A stretch of 42,305 nt of DNA, from contig JANRKB010000040.1 of the NCBI GenBank assembly GCA_033763695.1, positions 1-42,305 of the forward strand, given 5' to 3'. Source of the stretch: JANRKB01 sp033763695 (GTDB lineage Bacteria > Planctomycetota > Phycisphaerae > Phycisphaerales > UBA1924). The position numbers were made by a program, and so were the translations under genes. Below are positions 8,234 through 16,464 of this stretch, in pieces; positions within the stretch are counted from its first letter, which is position 1; the number at the start of each line of letters is the position of its first letter. The notes under the pieces are model-generated. The model ran no database searches. It saw only the letters and a list, made by a program, of their open reading frames with translations, and was not told the DNA's origin.

Positions 8234-9100
8234 TCACGCCTTCTTGCTGTAGTCGTACACGCCGCGGCCGGACTTGTCGCCCAGGCGACCGGCGGTCACA
8301 AGCTGCTTCAGCAGCGGGCACGCGCGATAGCGATCGTTGTTCAGCCCATCGGCCAGCACATTCATGATGTGAACGCACGTGTCCAGCCCGATGAAGTCGG
8401 CAAGGCGCAGCGGGCCCATCGGGAAGTTGCAGCCCAGTTTCATGATGCCGTCGATCGCCTCGGGCTCGGCGACGCCTTCCATCCACGCGTAGAACGCCTC
8501 GTTGATCATCGGCATGAGCACGCGATTGCTCACAAAGCCGGCGCGATCGTTGGCCTTGAGCGGCGTCTTGCCCATCGCGGTCGCCAGCGCGATCGTGCGC
8601 TCGGTGACTTCAGGGCTGGTTGCGAGGCCGGGGATGACTTCAACCAGGCCCATCAGCGGCACGGGGTTGAAGAAGTGCATGCCGACGACGCGATGGGCCG
8701 CGGCACCGGTGGCCGTGGCGATCTCGGTGATGGAGATGCTGCTGGTGTTGGTGGCCAGGACGATGTCGTCGCGGGTGAGCATCGCCGCGAGCTTGGCGAA
8801 GAGGTCTTTCTTGACCTTGGCGTCTTCGACGATCGCTTCGACGACCCAGTCGACCTTGGCAAGGCCGTCGAGCGTCTCGACGTACGAGATGCGCGACAAC
8901 GCGGCGTCCATGTCGGCCTGCGAGATCTTCTGCTTCTCGACGAACTTGGCGAGCGACTTCTTGTGCGTCGCCTGGCACTTGGCGATCGCGCCGGGGAACG
9001 CGTCATAGACGACAACGTGCAACCCCGAAACCGCGGCGACCTGGGCGATGCCGCCGCCCATCTGACCCGAACCCACAACGCCGATCGTCTTGACGCTCAT
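8234..9100 (-). CDS. 3-hydroxyacyl-CoA (3-hydroxybutyryl-CoA) dehydrogenase
   Basis: A 288-residue NAD(P)-dependent oxidoreductase that interconverts 3-hydroxyacyl-CoA and 3-oxoacyl-CoA in fatty acid or butyrate/PHB metabolism. The N-terminal Rossmann loop is GVVGSGQMGGGIA (7-19). VVEAI is at 86-90. HFFNPVP (142-148) carries the catalytic His142 typical of the family. The length fits the single-function form (HbdA/PaaH type, about 285 residues). ATG 9100 has an excellent GGAGG eight bases upstream. The solute-binding protein gene lies just upstream on the same strand, with about 50 bases between them; no functional link is evident. Confidence 0.92.
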   Translation of the reverse strand: MSVKTIGVVGSGQMGGGIAQVAAVSGLHVVVYDAFPGAIAKCQATHKKSLAKFVEKQKISQADMDAALSRISYVETLDGLAKVDWVVEAIVEDAKVKKDLFAKLAAMLTRDDIVLATNTSSISITEIATATGAAAHRVVGMHFFNPVPLMGLVEVIPGLATSPEVTERTIALATAMGKTPLKANDRAGFVSNRVLMPMINEAFYAWMEGVAEPEAIDGIMKLGCNFPMGPLRLADFIGLDTCVHIMNVLADGLNNDRYRACPLLKQLVTAGRLGDKSGRGVYDYSKKA

Positions 9101-9150
9101 CTCAATGACCTCCGATGGCCGTGCATCGCGGCACGGCGGACGAACATGAC

Positions 9151-10728
9151 TCACCGCAGCGCACGGCCCTTTTCAACGATGGTGTTGTAGGTCGCGCGAT
9201 AATGCTTGGTGTACTCAACCGCGGCGACGGCACCGAAGCCGTTCTTGTCCCACGCCGCCTTGATCTCCTTGAAGTTCGCCTCGGTGAACTCAAGCACGCG
9301 ACCATCGGGCAGCGTCGTCGGCGGCCACGCGTAGAACAAGCCTTCAAGTTCCTTCGTGAGCGGGTCTTCGCTGCCGAGCTTGGCGCGGGCCGCGTTGACC
9401 GTGTTCCACGCCTCGCGCTGCTCGTGGGCGTTGTCGATCGCGAACGCGCCGAGCATCGGGCCGATCGCCGCACGCCACTTGCCGGGCGTTGCTTTGCTGG
9501 CGATCGCGAACGGGTCGATGTCATCCACGAAGTGCGAGCGATACTTGGTGTACGTCTCCGGCCTGATCGGCATGCGGCGGAGTTCATACAGGCGCGGGCC
9601 GAGCGGCTGCGCGTCGTCGCCCTTGGGGTTTTCCTTGCCGCGCGGATCGCGCTGGCTGGGCAACTGCCACAGCAACTGGCCCTCGTCCGTCAGCAGGAAC
9701 TCAACGAAGCGTTGCGCGAGCTCGAAGTTCGGCCCGCCGCGCAGGATCGACACCGGATCAGCGTCGACCGCGACCTCGCCAGGCGGATCGACATACCCGA
9801 CGCGGCTGTCGGCGGCAGTTTCGCCGGGCGCGAGAATGGCCTGCGCCTGGCCGCGCCCGTAGAAGTCGATCGCCAGCGCCATCGCGGCCTCGCCCTGGCT
9901 CACATCGATCGGCGGCTTGGTGCTGGAGTTGGTATACGACCGCGAGTTGGCACACATCTCGCGCAGCACGCGCCAGCCCTTCTCCCAGCCATAGGCCGAG
10001 AGAATCGAGTCGAGCGCGGTCGTCAGTGAGCCTGACTGACGCGGATCGGCGAGCGCGACCCAGCCCGCGAGCTTGGGATCGGCAAGATCACTGAAGTGTG
10101 TGGGCGGCTTGACGCCGAGCTTCTCACACAGCGGCTTGTTGTAGACGATGCCGAACGCCGAGAGACAGTTGCCCAGCCAGAACTGGTCCTTGTCATAGAG
10201 CGGCTGCGTGCCGACCAGGTTGGTCGGGCCGTACCACGCGAGCAGTTGCTCCTGCGAGAAACCCGCGGGGATGGACATGGGAACGTTGACGCGCTTGGGC
10301 TTGCCCTCGGGATCGGTGATGGTCGCGAAGACGCCATCGCCCTTCTTCAGGCGGCCGTGGTCATAGGACCCGCCGCCGAACATGAGGTCATAACTCACGG
10401 TGCCGGGCGGGCAGATGAACGCGTTGCCATCGAGCTTGAGTTCGCCGCGCGAGACGGCGGCGTTGTACTGCGACTGGAGGAGCTTGAGGATTTCGCTGGT
10501 GCCCAACGGGCCGCGCCAGTCGATCTTGACGTCGCGGTTGTGGGCACGCTTCATCCACCGCTCGAACGCCGGGCCATACTCGGCGGAGATCTGCTGCACG
10601 TGCGGCGTGATGATGATGAGCTTCTCAACCTTGGCGCGCGTGTCGGCGACGGCGGCGGGCTTGAGCACGAACGGCACGCCGAGGATCAGCCCCAGAAGCA
10701 CAAAGATCATCACCCGCGAAAGGTTCAT
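9151..10728 (-). CDS. ABC transporter extracellular solute-binding protein
   Basis: A 525-residue protein with an N-terminal hydrophobic segment (MIFVLLGLILGVPFVL) serving as signal peptide or anchor. The body resembles periplasmic binding proteins of the iron/spermidine/phosphonate type (SBP_bac_1/6-like): ITPHVQQISAEYGPAFERW near the start, then FGIVYNKPLCEKLGVKPP and FVEFLLTDEGQLLWQ. At 525 residues it is longer than the usual 330-400, with extra C-terminal sequence. No permease or ATPase gene is adjacent, so it is an orphan here. I chose ATG 10728 because a TACACT -10 box ends exactly 6 bases upstream; ATG 10746 is possible but would place the -10 box inside the gene. Confidence 0.75.
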   Translation of the reverse strand: MNLSRVMIFVLLGLILGVPFVLKPAAVADTRAKVEKLIIITPHVQQISAEYGPAFERWMKRAHNRDVKIDWRGPLGTSEILKLLQSQYNAAVSRGELKLDGNAFICPPGTVSYDLMFGGGSYDHGRLKKGDGVFATITDPEGKPKRVNVPMSIPAGFSQEQLLAWYGPTNLVGTQPLYDKDQFWLGNCLSAFGIVYNKPLCEKLGVKPPTHFSDLADPKLAGWVALADPRQSGSLTTALDSILSAYGWEKGWRVLREMCANSRSYTNSSTKPPIDVSQGEAAMALAIDFYGRGQAQAILAPGETAADSRVGYVDPPGEVAVDADPVSILRGGPNFELAQRFVEFLLTDEGQLLWQLPSQRDPRGKENPKGDDAQPLGPRLYELRRMPIRPETYTKYRSHFVDDIDPFAIASKATPGKWRAAIGPMLGAFAIDNAHEQREAWNTVNAARAKLGSEDPLTKELEGLFYAWPPTTLPDGRVLEFTEANFKEIKAAWDKNGFGAVAAVEYTKHYRATYNTIVEKGRALR

Positions 10729-10734
10729 GGCGAC

Positions 10735-10740
10735 AGTGTA
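10735..10740 (-). promoter_or_regulatory. -10 box of a probable leaderless gene (solute-binding protein)
   Basis: On the minus strand TACACT is followed by GTCGCC and then ATG (10728). A transcription start about 7 bases after the box would fall on the ATG, giving a leaderless mRNA. No Shine-Dalgarno is present. Confidence 0.5.
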
Positions 10741-10776
10741 GAGCATGGCCCGCGCGGCCGGAACGCTCGCACGCTT

Positions 10777-10791
10777 CCGGCGAATCGCCGG
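10777..10791. repeat. 15-bp palindrome between two divergent genes
   Basis: CCGGCGA-A-TCGCCGG is a perfect palindrome with a single central base. It lies between the minus-strand -10 box at 10735 and the plus-strand -10 box at 10832. A one-base loop makes an RNA hairpin poor, so a DNA operator for a dimeric regulator is more likely. In such GC-rich DNA a chance occurrence is possible. Confidence 0.4.
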
Positions 10792-10831
10792 TCAGACCCG
10801 GTCACGCTGCAAGACGCGGGCGTGTCTTCCT

Positions 10832-10837
10832 TATACT
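10832..10837 (+). promoter_or_regulatory. -10 box of a probable leaderless gene (NfeD-type protease)
   Basis: TATACT (five of six bases of the consensus) is followed by TGATTC and then GTG at 10844. The spacing of exactly 6 bases puts the expected transcription start on the start codon. No -35 box of note and no Shine-Dalgarno. Confidence 0.5.
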
Positions 10838-10843
10838 TGATTC

Positions 10844-12823
10844 GTGACAAGCACACTGCATCATGCACGGGCGACGTTCGGCGGGCTGACGCGACCGTTG
10901 TCGGCTGGCTGGCTGAGGGCCTGTCGGCTGTCGGGCCGGGCAACGTCGGGCGGGGCGTGGCGACACGTCGCGATGGCGGTGATCGCGCTGCTGTGCATCG
11001 TCGGCACCATCGCCGAGGCACCTGCGCAGACGCCGTCGCCGGCCAGCGCAAGCCAGCCCGCCGCAACGAGCACGATCGTCGGCGTGCCGGCGGCACGTCA
11101 AGCCAACGACCTGGTCGTCATCACGATCTCCGGCCCGATTGATTCGATGACGGCACGGAGTGTGCTCCGTCGCATCAAGGTCGCCGAGGACAGCAAAGCC
11201 GACGCGATCGTCATCGAACTCAACACGCCCGGCGGCGAGGTCGGCGCGGTGCTGGAGATCTGCGACGCGATCAAGAACTCGCGCGTCAAGAACTCGGTGG
11301 CGTGGATCAACACCAAGGCGTATTCGGGCGGCGCGATCATCGCCCTCGCCTGCCGCGAGATCGTCGTGACCGACACCGCGGCGATGGGTGACGCCAAACC
11401 CGTGACGATCTCGCCGACGACCATCACGGGCCTGAAGGGGCTGTCGAAGGACGAACGCGAGAAACTGCTGCCGCCGCTGATCGCGGAAGTGACCAACAGC
11501 GTCCGACGGCACAACAAGGCCGCAGGCGCGTATCTGTGGGACGAACTGCTCGCCCAGGCGATCATCGCGACTGACGCGCAGCTCTGGCTGGTGGAGGACA
11601 CCCAGACCGGCACGCGATTCTGCGTGGATGCCAATGAGTTTGCGGCTCTCTTCCCCGATCGGCCGATCACGCAGCCGCTGCTCGCGACGGCGGGCGTCGG
11701 AAGCGTCTTGCCGCCGCCCGATGCAGGCAGCACAGCCGCGACGCCGACGACCGACGCGTCCGCGCAAGGCGAGCGGGGTTCAGAGGGTTCCGATACGCCA
11801 GCCGCGTCGCCGTTTGTGCCCGCGGCGGACTCGCTCCGCTCCATCAGCGGCGAGATTGATCGCGCCATCGCCGACGCCGGCGCAACACCGACCATGCGCC
11901 CGCGCATCGTCACACCCAACAACGGCCGCTACAAGCTCCTCGGCCTGATCAGCAACGGACGCGGCGCGATCGTCATGGGCGCAGAAGAAATGCGATTCCT
12001 CGGGCTTGCCGCCAACATCTCAACCAAGAGCGGCAGTACCACGCTCGCGCCGATCGGCGACGACGAGGAACTCAAGACGTTCTTCGGGGCACAGCGCTTG
12101 GTGCGGCTTGACGAGGTGTGGTCCGAGTCGATGGTGCGTGTGCTCACGCTCCCGTGGGTACGCGGCATCTTGATCGTCATTTTCCTGATCGCGCTCTTCC
12201 TGGAGATGTCGCACCCGGGCGTGACACTCCCCGCGCTGGTCGCCCTCACGGCGCTCGCGCTGCTCATCGCACCGCCGCTGCTCGTCGGGCTGGCGACGTG
12301 GTGGGAAGTGGCGGCGATCTTGCTGGGGCTTGTGCTCATCGCGCTTGAAGTGCTCGTGATTCCGGGCTTTGGCATCATCGGCGTGCTCGGCTTGCTGCTG
12401 CTCTTTGTCGGCCTGGTCTTCTCGTTCACGCACGGCACGACCGACCTCTTCAAGAGCGGCTCGCAGGCCAACGCCGAACTGCTCACCGGCTTGGTCACTG
12501 TGTTGCTGTCGATGTTCAGCGCGGGCGTGGGAATCTATTTCCTCGCGCGGAACTTCGGCTCGCTGCCGCTCTTTAAGCACCTCGTGCTCAAAAACACCGA
12601 AGACGACGGCGGAACGCTGCTGACGGCGATGGATCTGGGCGATCTCCCCGTGAAGCTCGGCGACAAGGGCGTGGCCATCACGCCGCTGCGGCCATCGGGG
12701 CGCGCGGAGTTCGCGGGCCAGATCGTGGACGTGGTCGCGGAGATGGGATTCATCGAGAGCGGCAGCCGCGTGCGCGTCGTGGAAGTGGGCGGCCTGCGGA
12801 TCGCCGTGGCGAAGGTGGAGTGA
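10844..12823 (+). CDS. NfeD/ClpP-class membrane-bound serine protease
   Basis: A 659-residue protein of the long NfeD type. It has an N-terminal hydrophobic segment (AMAVIALLCIVGTIA, 43-57), then a ClpP/crotonase-fold protease domain from about 88. There VIELNTPGGEVG (123-134) precedes AYSGGAIIALA (159-169). Ser161 is the likely nucleophile, and Lys202 lies 41 residues later, the same spacing as I recall for the Ser-Lys dyad of archaeal PH1510. Several transmembrane helices follow at about 440-545, then a C-terminal OB-fold NfeD domain ending GGLRIAVAKVE. Such proteins are linked to membrane protein quality control. The GTG start fits a leaderless promoter; ATG 10973 is the alternative. Only 3 bases separate its stop from the convergent FkbM gene. 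Confidence 0.85.
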   Translation: MTSTLHHARATFGGLTRPLSAGWLRACRLSGRATSGGAWRHVAMAVIALLCIVGTIAEAPAQTPSPASASQPAATSTIVGVPAARQANDLVVITISGPIDSMTARSVLRRIKVAEDSKADAIVIELNTPGGEVGAVLEICDAIKNSRVKNSVAWINTKAYSGGAIIALACREIVVTDTAAMGDAKPVTISPTTITGLKGLSKDEREKLLPPLIAEVTNSVRRHNKAAGAYLWDELLAQAIIATDAQLWLVEDTQTGTRFCVDANEFAALFPDRPITQPLLATAGVGSVLPPPDAGSTAATPTTDASAQGERGSEGSDTPAASPFVPAADSLRSISGEIDRAIADAGATPTMRPRIVTPNNGRYKLLGLISNGRGAIVMGAEEMRFLGLAANISTKSGSTTLAPIGDDEELKTFFGAQRLVRLDEVWSESMVRVLTLPWVRGILIVIFLIALFLEMSHPGVTLPALVALTALALLIAPPLLVGLATWWEVAAILLGLVLIALEVLVIPGFGIIGVLGLLLLFVGLVFSFTHGTTDLFKSGSQANAELLTGLVTVLLSMFSAGVGIYFLARNFGSLPLFKHLVLKNTEDDGGTLLTAMDLGDLPVKLGDKGVAITPLRPSGRAEFAGQIVDVVAEMGFIESGSRVRVVEVGGLRIAVAKVE

Positions 12824-12826
12824 GCG

Positions 12827-13630
12827 TCACAGCGGTGGAACGCGATGCTCGCTCGCCCAGCAAACCGGCCACGGGAATGCGGCGTTTTGGCGCTTCAACG
12901 ACTTGATGAGCCGCTTGTGCATCCAGAACGCATCGACTGAACCGATCTCGTGCGTCTCGTCGCGCCAATAGTCACCCAGTTGAACCATGTAGAAGCCCAT
13001 CTGCCCCAGAACCTCCATCAGTTCGGGAAGCAGCGGGTTCTCAGGGCCGTAGTAGCGGCGGAACCATGTTTCGAGCAGCACGACGTCGGCGTTCGCAAAC
13101 GCCTTGGCCCCGCCACGAATCACCTTGAGCTCGCCCGCTTGAACATCAGCCTTGATGATCTGCGGCTGGGGAATCTGGTGTTGCTCGATGTACGCATCGA
13201 GCGTCTCACACGGCACCTGGATCTTGCTGCCGTAGGGCATGGACTCAAACAGCAATGAGCTTCCGAGTCCCGATGGCTGAAGCCAAAAGTCAGCAATACC
13301 CGGCCGTTCACTCAGCGCCACCGCGTGGAGGTGAAAGTTGGAGTGTGTGTCGAGATTCGCGCGCAACTTCTCGTCGTAGTCGCCGGTGCGTCCCGCGAGC
13401 GGCTCGAAGATCTCGTAACGCGCCTCAGGAAAGATCGGGTTGATCGCCGCGGACCAACACCCCGTCGAACCGCCGATGTCGAGCACCACGCCCGGCCGAT
13501 AGCCGGTTGCCGCGAGGCGAGAGAAGAACAGTTGCTCGCAGTCAGGGTCGCCGTACTTTGGCTCGCGCGTGGTGGCCGGAGTTGTGGGCGATGAAAGGTC
13601 AGCCAGTTGGGCGGTTGGAGCGACCGACAT
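12827..13630 (-). CDS. FkbM family methyltransferase
   Basis: A 267-residue SAM-dependent methyltransferase. Motif I is VVLDIGGSTGCWS (48-60). YEIFEPL is the acidic strand-2 region. CETLDAYIEQHQIPQPQIIKAD and the following GELKVIRGG are hallmarks of the FkbM group, which O-methylates sugars or polyketides and is frequent in surface glycan clusters. GGAG lies 8 bases upstream of ATG 13630. It is followed upstream on the same strand by a glycosyltransferase-like gene (27-base gap), so the two probably form an operon that modifies the same glycan. Confidence 0.88.
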   Translation of the reverse strand: MSVAPTAQLADLSSPTTPATTREPKYGDPDCEQLFFSRLAATGYRPGVVLDIGGSTGCWSAAINPIFPEARYEIFEPLAGRTGDYDEKLRANLDTHSNFHLHAVALSERPGIADFWLQPSGLGSSLLFESMPYGSKIQVPCETLDAYIEQHQIPQPQIIKADVQAGELKVIRGGAKAFANADVVLLETWFRRYYGPENPLLPELMEVLGQMGFYMVQLGDYWRDETHEIGSVDAFWMHKRLIKSLKRQNAAFPWPVCWASEHRVPPL

Positions 13631-13657
13631 GGAAAGTCTCCGGCGCGGGGTGGGTGA

Positions 13658-15109
13658 TCAGGCTGCGTCGTGGTATTCGCCGTAAAGCGCGATGACATGA
13701 ACTCCGGCATCGCGAAGCATCTTGCTGCGCCGCCAGAGTTGGCGTTCAAATCGGTCAGAAGAGAGGATGACAGCATCCGGCTGGCTTTCGAGAATCTGCC
13801 GGATGCTGCGAATCGGCAAGCCGGCAACCGATCGACCCTGGACTTCCGGGCGATCGTCGATCACGCCGACAACTTCGACGGGGGCGGACGCGATCGTCGG
13901 CGCCAAATCAGTCGTGTGCGTGCCCGCGCCGAAGAGCGCGACGCGTGTGCGTCCCTCGACGGCGCACTTCTGAAGGGCTGCCGCGACCCGCAGGTTCTTT
14001 TCTGGCGTCGATGGGCCGTAGAACGAGGCGAATCTTGTCCGGATTCCGCGCTCGGCGAGCGCATCAAACTCTGGCGCACAGCGCGTTTGGGTCTGAGGCG
14101 AGTAGCCAGCGACGAGCATGTGACGCACGCCTCGGGCATGCCACTCATCAAGCGGCAAGCACGGATAGCCCCAGAGCGTGCGTGGCGTCGCAGATTCCGA
14201 GACAAAGCCTGCAATCTCGACCTTTGGCGACATGATCGCATCGGCGAGGAGTCGCGCAGGAAGATCGATCAGGCGGATCACCAATCGCGCGGCACCCTCG
14301 CGCTCGAAGCACGCGATCGCGTGCGCGATCTGTTCCTCAAACTGGTCCTTGCATGAACCCGGGCCGTAGTTGCCCGCAAAGTGTCTCTCGGCAAGCCGCT
14401 CGCTGTCGGTCGCAAGCAACGACGCGTCAAGCCGCCGGTTCAAGCCCAGCGGTTCATGCCCGGGGAACCCGAACCACTTGCGCGTCAGAAACAGTTCGTT
14501 GTCGCGCCGATCATGCCCCACCGCGCTGTCGGTCCACCACGTGGGCGGCGCCTCGCCGCTGCGAAAGAAATGGCGATGCTCGTGCGTCAGGTCCGTCCGA
14601 CACCACAGCGCGCCCAAGCACTTCGCGACCCAGTACAACTCGCAATCGCCCCAGTTGTGCCAATAGCCTTCATGCAGGGGACCACTCCCCTGATACATCG
14701 TGTCGATCCATCGCCGCCCCAGGAACGGACTGCCGCAATACAGCGCCGCATTGCCATAGGCGTCGCCGTGCGGCTGCATGACGCCGAAGCCGTCCGGAAA
14801 GCGCTCAAAGAACTGTTGAGCCAACTGCTGGGCTGAGTGATTGGGGTCAGGCAGCATGTCGCAGCCGCCGGTAACCACGATTGACGCCGAGGGCGGCACG
14901 ACCTGTTTGCAGAGCAGATTCACGGACGCCGCCCACCCGGGATATGCGTCAACGCGATGGATGATGTCGGCCGGAACATCGCCTCGGACTTTGTCCTGCA
15001 GCACCGCGACCTTGTACCCCATCTCGCGCCAACGCGGCAGGGTCTGGCGGCATCGCTCGAGACTGGCCGAGGGAATGGCGTACCACACCTCGTGGTTGGC
15101 GAGGCTCAT
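13658..15109 (-). CDS. Glycosyltransferase-like protein with two tandem C-terminal Rossmann-like modules
   Basis: A 483-residue protein. Residues 1 to ~245 form a domain shared with the protein at 15315: a YAIPSAS start, SVNLLCKQVVPP (62-73), and VVTGGCDMLPDP (78-89), the last placed like a glycosyltransferase DxD region. I do not recognise a named family; a GT-A fold is an inference. Two similar modules follow. Copy 1 (~275-364) runs through VEIAGFVSES and LWGYPCLPL. Copy 2 (~387-477) runs through RVALFGAGTHT, VEVVGVIDDRP and AGLPIRS, ending GVHVIALYG. Copy 2 looks like the nucleotide-binding N-terminal part of PglD-type or CoA-binding proteins. GGAG lies 7 bases before ATG 15109. Its partners are FkbM downstream and a divergent paralogue upstream. 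Confidence 0.75.
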   Translation of the reverse strand: MSLANHEVWYAIPSASLERCRQTLPRWREMGYKVAVLQDKVRGDVPADIIHRVDAYPGWAASVNLLCKQVVPPSASIVVTGGCDMLPDPNHSAQQLAQQFFERFPDGFGVMQPHGDAYGNAALYCGSPFLGRRWIDTMYQGSGPLHEGYWHNWGDCELYWVAKCLGALWCRTDLTHEHRHFFRSGEAPPTWWTDSAVGHDRRDNELFLTRKWFGFPGHEPLGLNRRLDASLLATDSERLAERHFAGNYGPGSCKDQFEEQIAHAIACFEREGAARLVIRLIDLPARLLADAIMSPKVEIAGFVSESATPRTLWGYPCLPLDEWHARGVRHMLVAGYSPQTQTRCAPEFDALAERGIRTRFASFYGPSTPEKNLRVAAALQKCAVEGRTRVALFGAGTHTTDLAPTIASAPVEVVGVIDDRPEVQGRSVAGLPIRSIRQILESQPDAVILSSDRFERQLWRRSKMLRDAGVHVIALYGEYHDAA

Positions 15110-15314
15110 GACTCGACTCCGATGCTTCGTTGCATTCCGACCGTCCTCATGTGCAAGCAGTTATCGGAATCCGACAGGGGGGGCCATGAGGCCTGTATCG
15201 AAAGTGCGGCCGGGTTTGCCTCCGCCGCCGGGCAGGCGGCAAATCAGGCTCAAGTTCGGGGGGTGCGCTCAAGGACGGGCCGTGGTGCATCCGATCTGAG
15301 AGACACCACGTCGC

Positions 15315-16430
15315 ATGCCCGCTCCACGCGCCTATTTCGCAATCCCCTCTGCCTGCCCAGAACGCTGCCGCATCACGCTGCGCGCGTGGCGGGAGCAGGG
15401 TTATGGCACTGCCGTGCTGGCGGACGCCAAGAGCAGCGCTGCCGAGAGCGACTTCGGTGCCGATGTCGTCGTCCGCGTCGACCGATACGAAGGGTGGCCC
15501 GCGAGCGTCAACTTTCTCTGCCGACAGGTCGTGCCAAGAGAATGCCCTGTCGTCGTCACCGGCGGCGATGACATCCTGCCAGACCCTCGTCACTCCTGCG
15601 AGCAGTTGGTGAACGAGTTCCTGCAACGTTTCCCCGACACATTTGGCATCATGCAAGCACGCGGCGATACCTTCATGGCCGCGCATCAATACTGCGGCTC
15701 GCCGTTCATCGGCAGAGCATGGTTCGAGCGGATGTACGCCGGTGCAGGCGGACTTTTTTCGGGGTACCGTCACAACTACGCGGACAACGAACTTCAGTGG
15801 CTCGCGCGAGGCATGGGTGTCCTCTGGGACCGGCCCGACCTGACGCAGGCACATGAACACTTCAGCCGCGCCGGGAGTGCGGCACCATCCCACTGGGGCG
15901 GCGTCGTCGCAAGCGATCTGCAAGACTGCTTGCTGTACTACGCGCGGGCGCAGAGCGGGTTTCCCGGGCACGAGCCGATCGCCGATCACACGCAGACTCT
16001 TGCTTTCCGTCCTCCGCCCGAGCCGCGCGACATGCTGTTGCTCGCCGAGCAGCGCCTGATCCATACAGCGCTGGACAACCCGTGCGCGCAGGCCGTGGCA
16101 GCGGCACTCCAGCAAGCCGCGGCCGCGGGTCACGACCCGGTTGGCATCTTCGGCTACGGCCTGTTCGCACAGTCGGCCGCCAATGCCCTGCGCGAGCCCC
16201 CCGTGCAGATCGCGTGCTTCATCGACGACGACCCGCAACGCCAAGGCCGCATGGCGTGGAACATCCCGGTTGTATCGCGCGCCCAAGCGGCGGCGATGGG
16301 GATCCGAGGCGTGGTGCTCGCGGCCCGTTCAGTGCACGCGCAACTTCGGGCGGCAAGCGCGACGTTTCGCGACGCCGGGATCACGGTCTATGGACTGGAC
16401 GACCACGACGCGCGCACATCGGTCGCATGA
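15315..16430 (+). CDS. Glycosyltransferase-like protein, paralogue of the divergent neighbour
   Basis: A 371-residue protein whose first ~245 residues are clearly related to the divergent protein at 13658-15109: YFAIPSACPERCRITL, SVNFLCRQVVP, VVTGGDDILPDP (80-91), YCGSPFIGR, and SGFPGHEP. GGDD at 83-86 would supply the metal/nucleotide-sugar acidic residues if this is a GT-A enzyme. One C-terminal Rossmann-like module (~274-360) follows, starting PVGIFGYGLFAQSA with VQIACFIDDDPQRQG. The paralogue has two modules, which explains the ~110-residue length difference. The ribosome binding site is weak (GAGAG, about 12 bases upstream). It is in an apparent operon with the SGNH-type gene 34 bases downstream. 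Confidence 0.72.
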   Translation: MPAPRAYFAIPSACPERCRITLRAWREQGYGTAVLADAKSSAAESDFGADVVVRVDRYEGWPASVNFLCRQVVPRECPVVVTGGDDILPDPRHSCEQLVNEFLQRFPDTFGIMQARGDTFMAAHQYCGSPFIGRAWFERMYAGAGGLFSGYRHNYADNELQWLARGMGVLWDRPDLTQAHEHFSRAGSAAPSHWGGVVASDLQDCLLYYARAQSGFPGHEPIADHTQTLAFRPPPEPRDMLLLAEQRLIHTALDNPCAQAVAAALQQAAAAGHDPVGIFGYGLFAQSAANALREPPVQIACFIDDDPQRQGRMAWNIPVVSRAQAAAMGIRGVVLAARSVHAQLRAASATFRDAGITVYGLDDHDARTSVA

Positions 16431-16464
16431 GCATTGATGAACATTGTCTCGAAAGGACCTCACC

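Noticed and set aside
10096..11142. 348-codon + strand frame overlapping the solute-binding protein and NfeD starts
   Set aside because: It is antisense to one recognisable gene and out of frame with another; it has no domain features.
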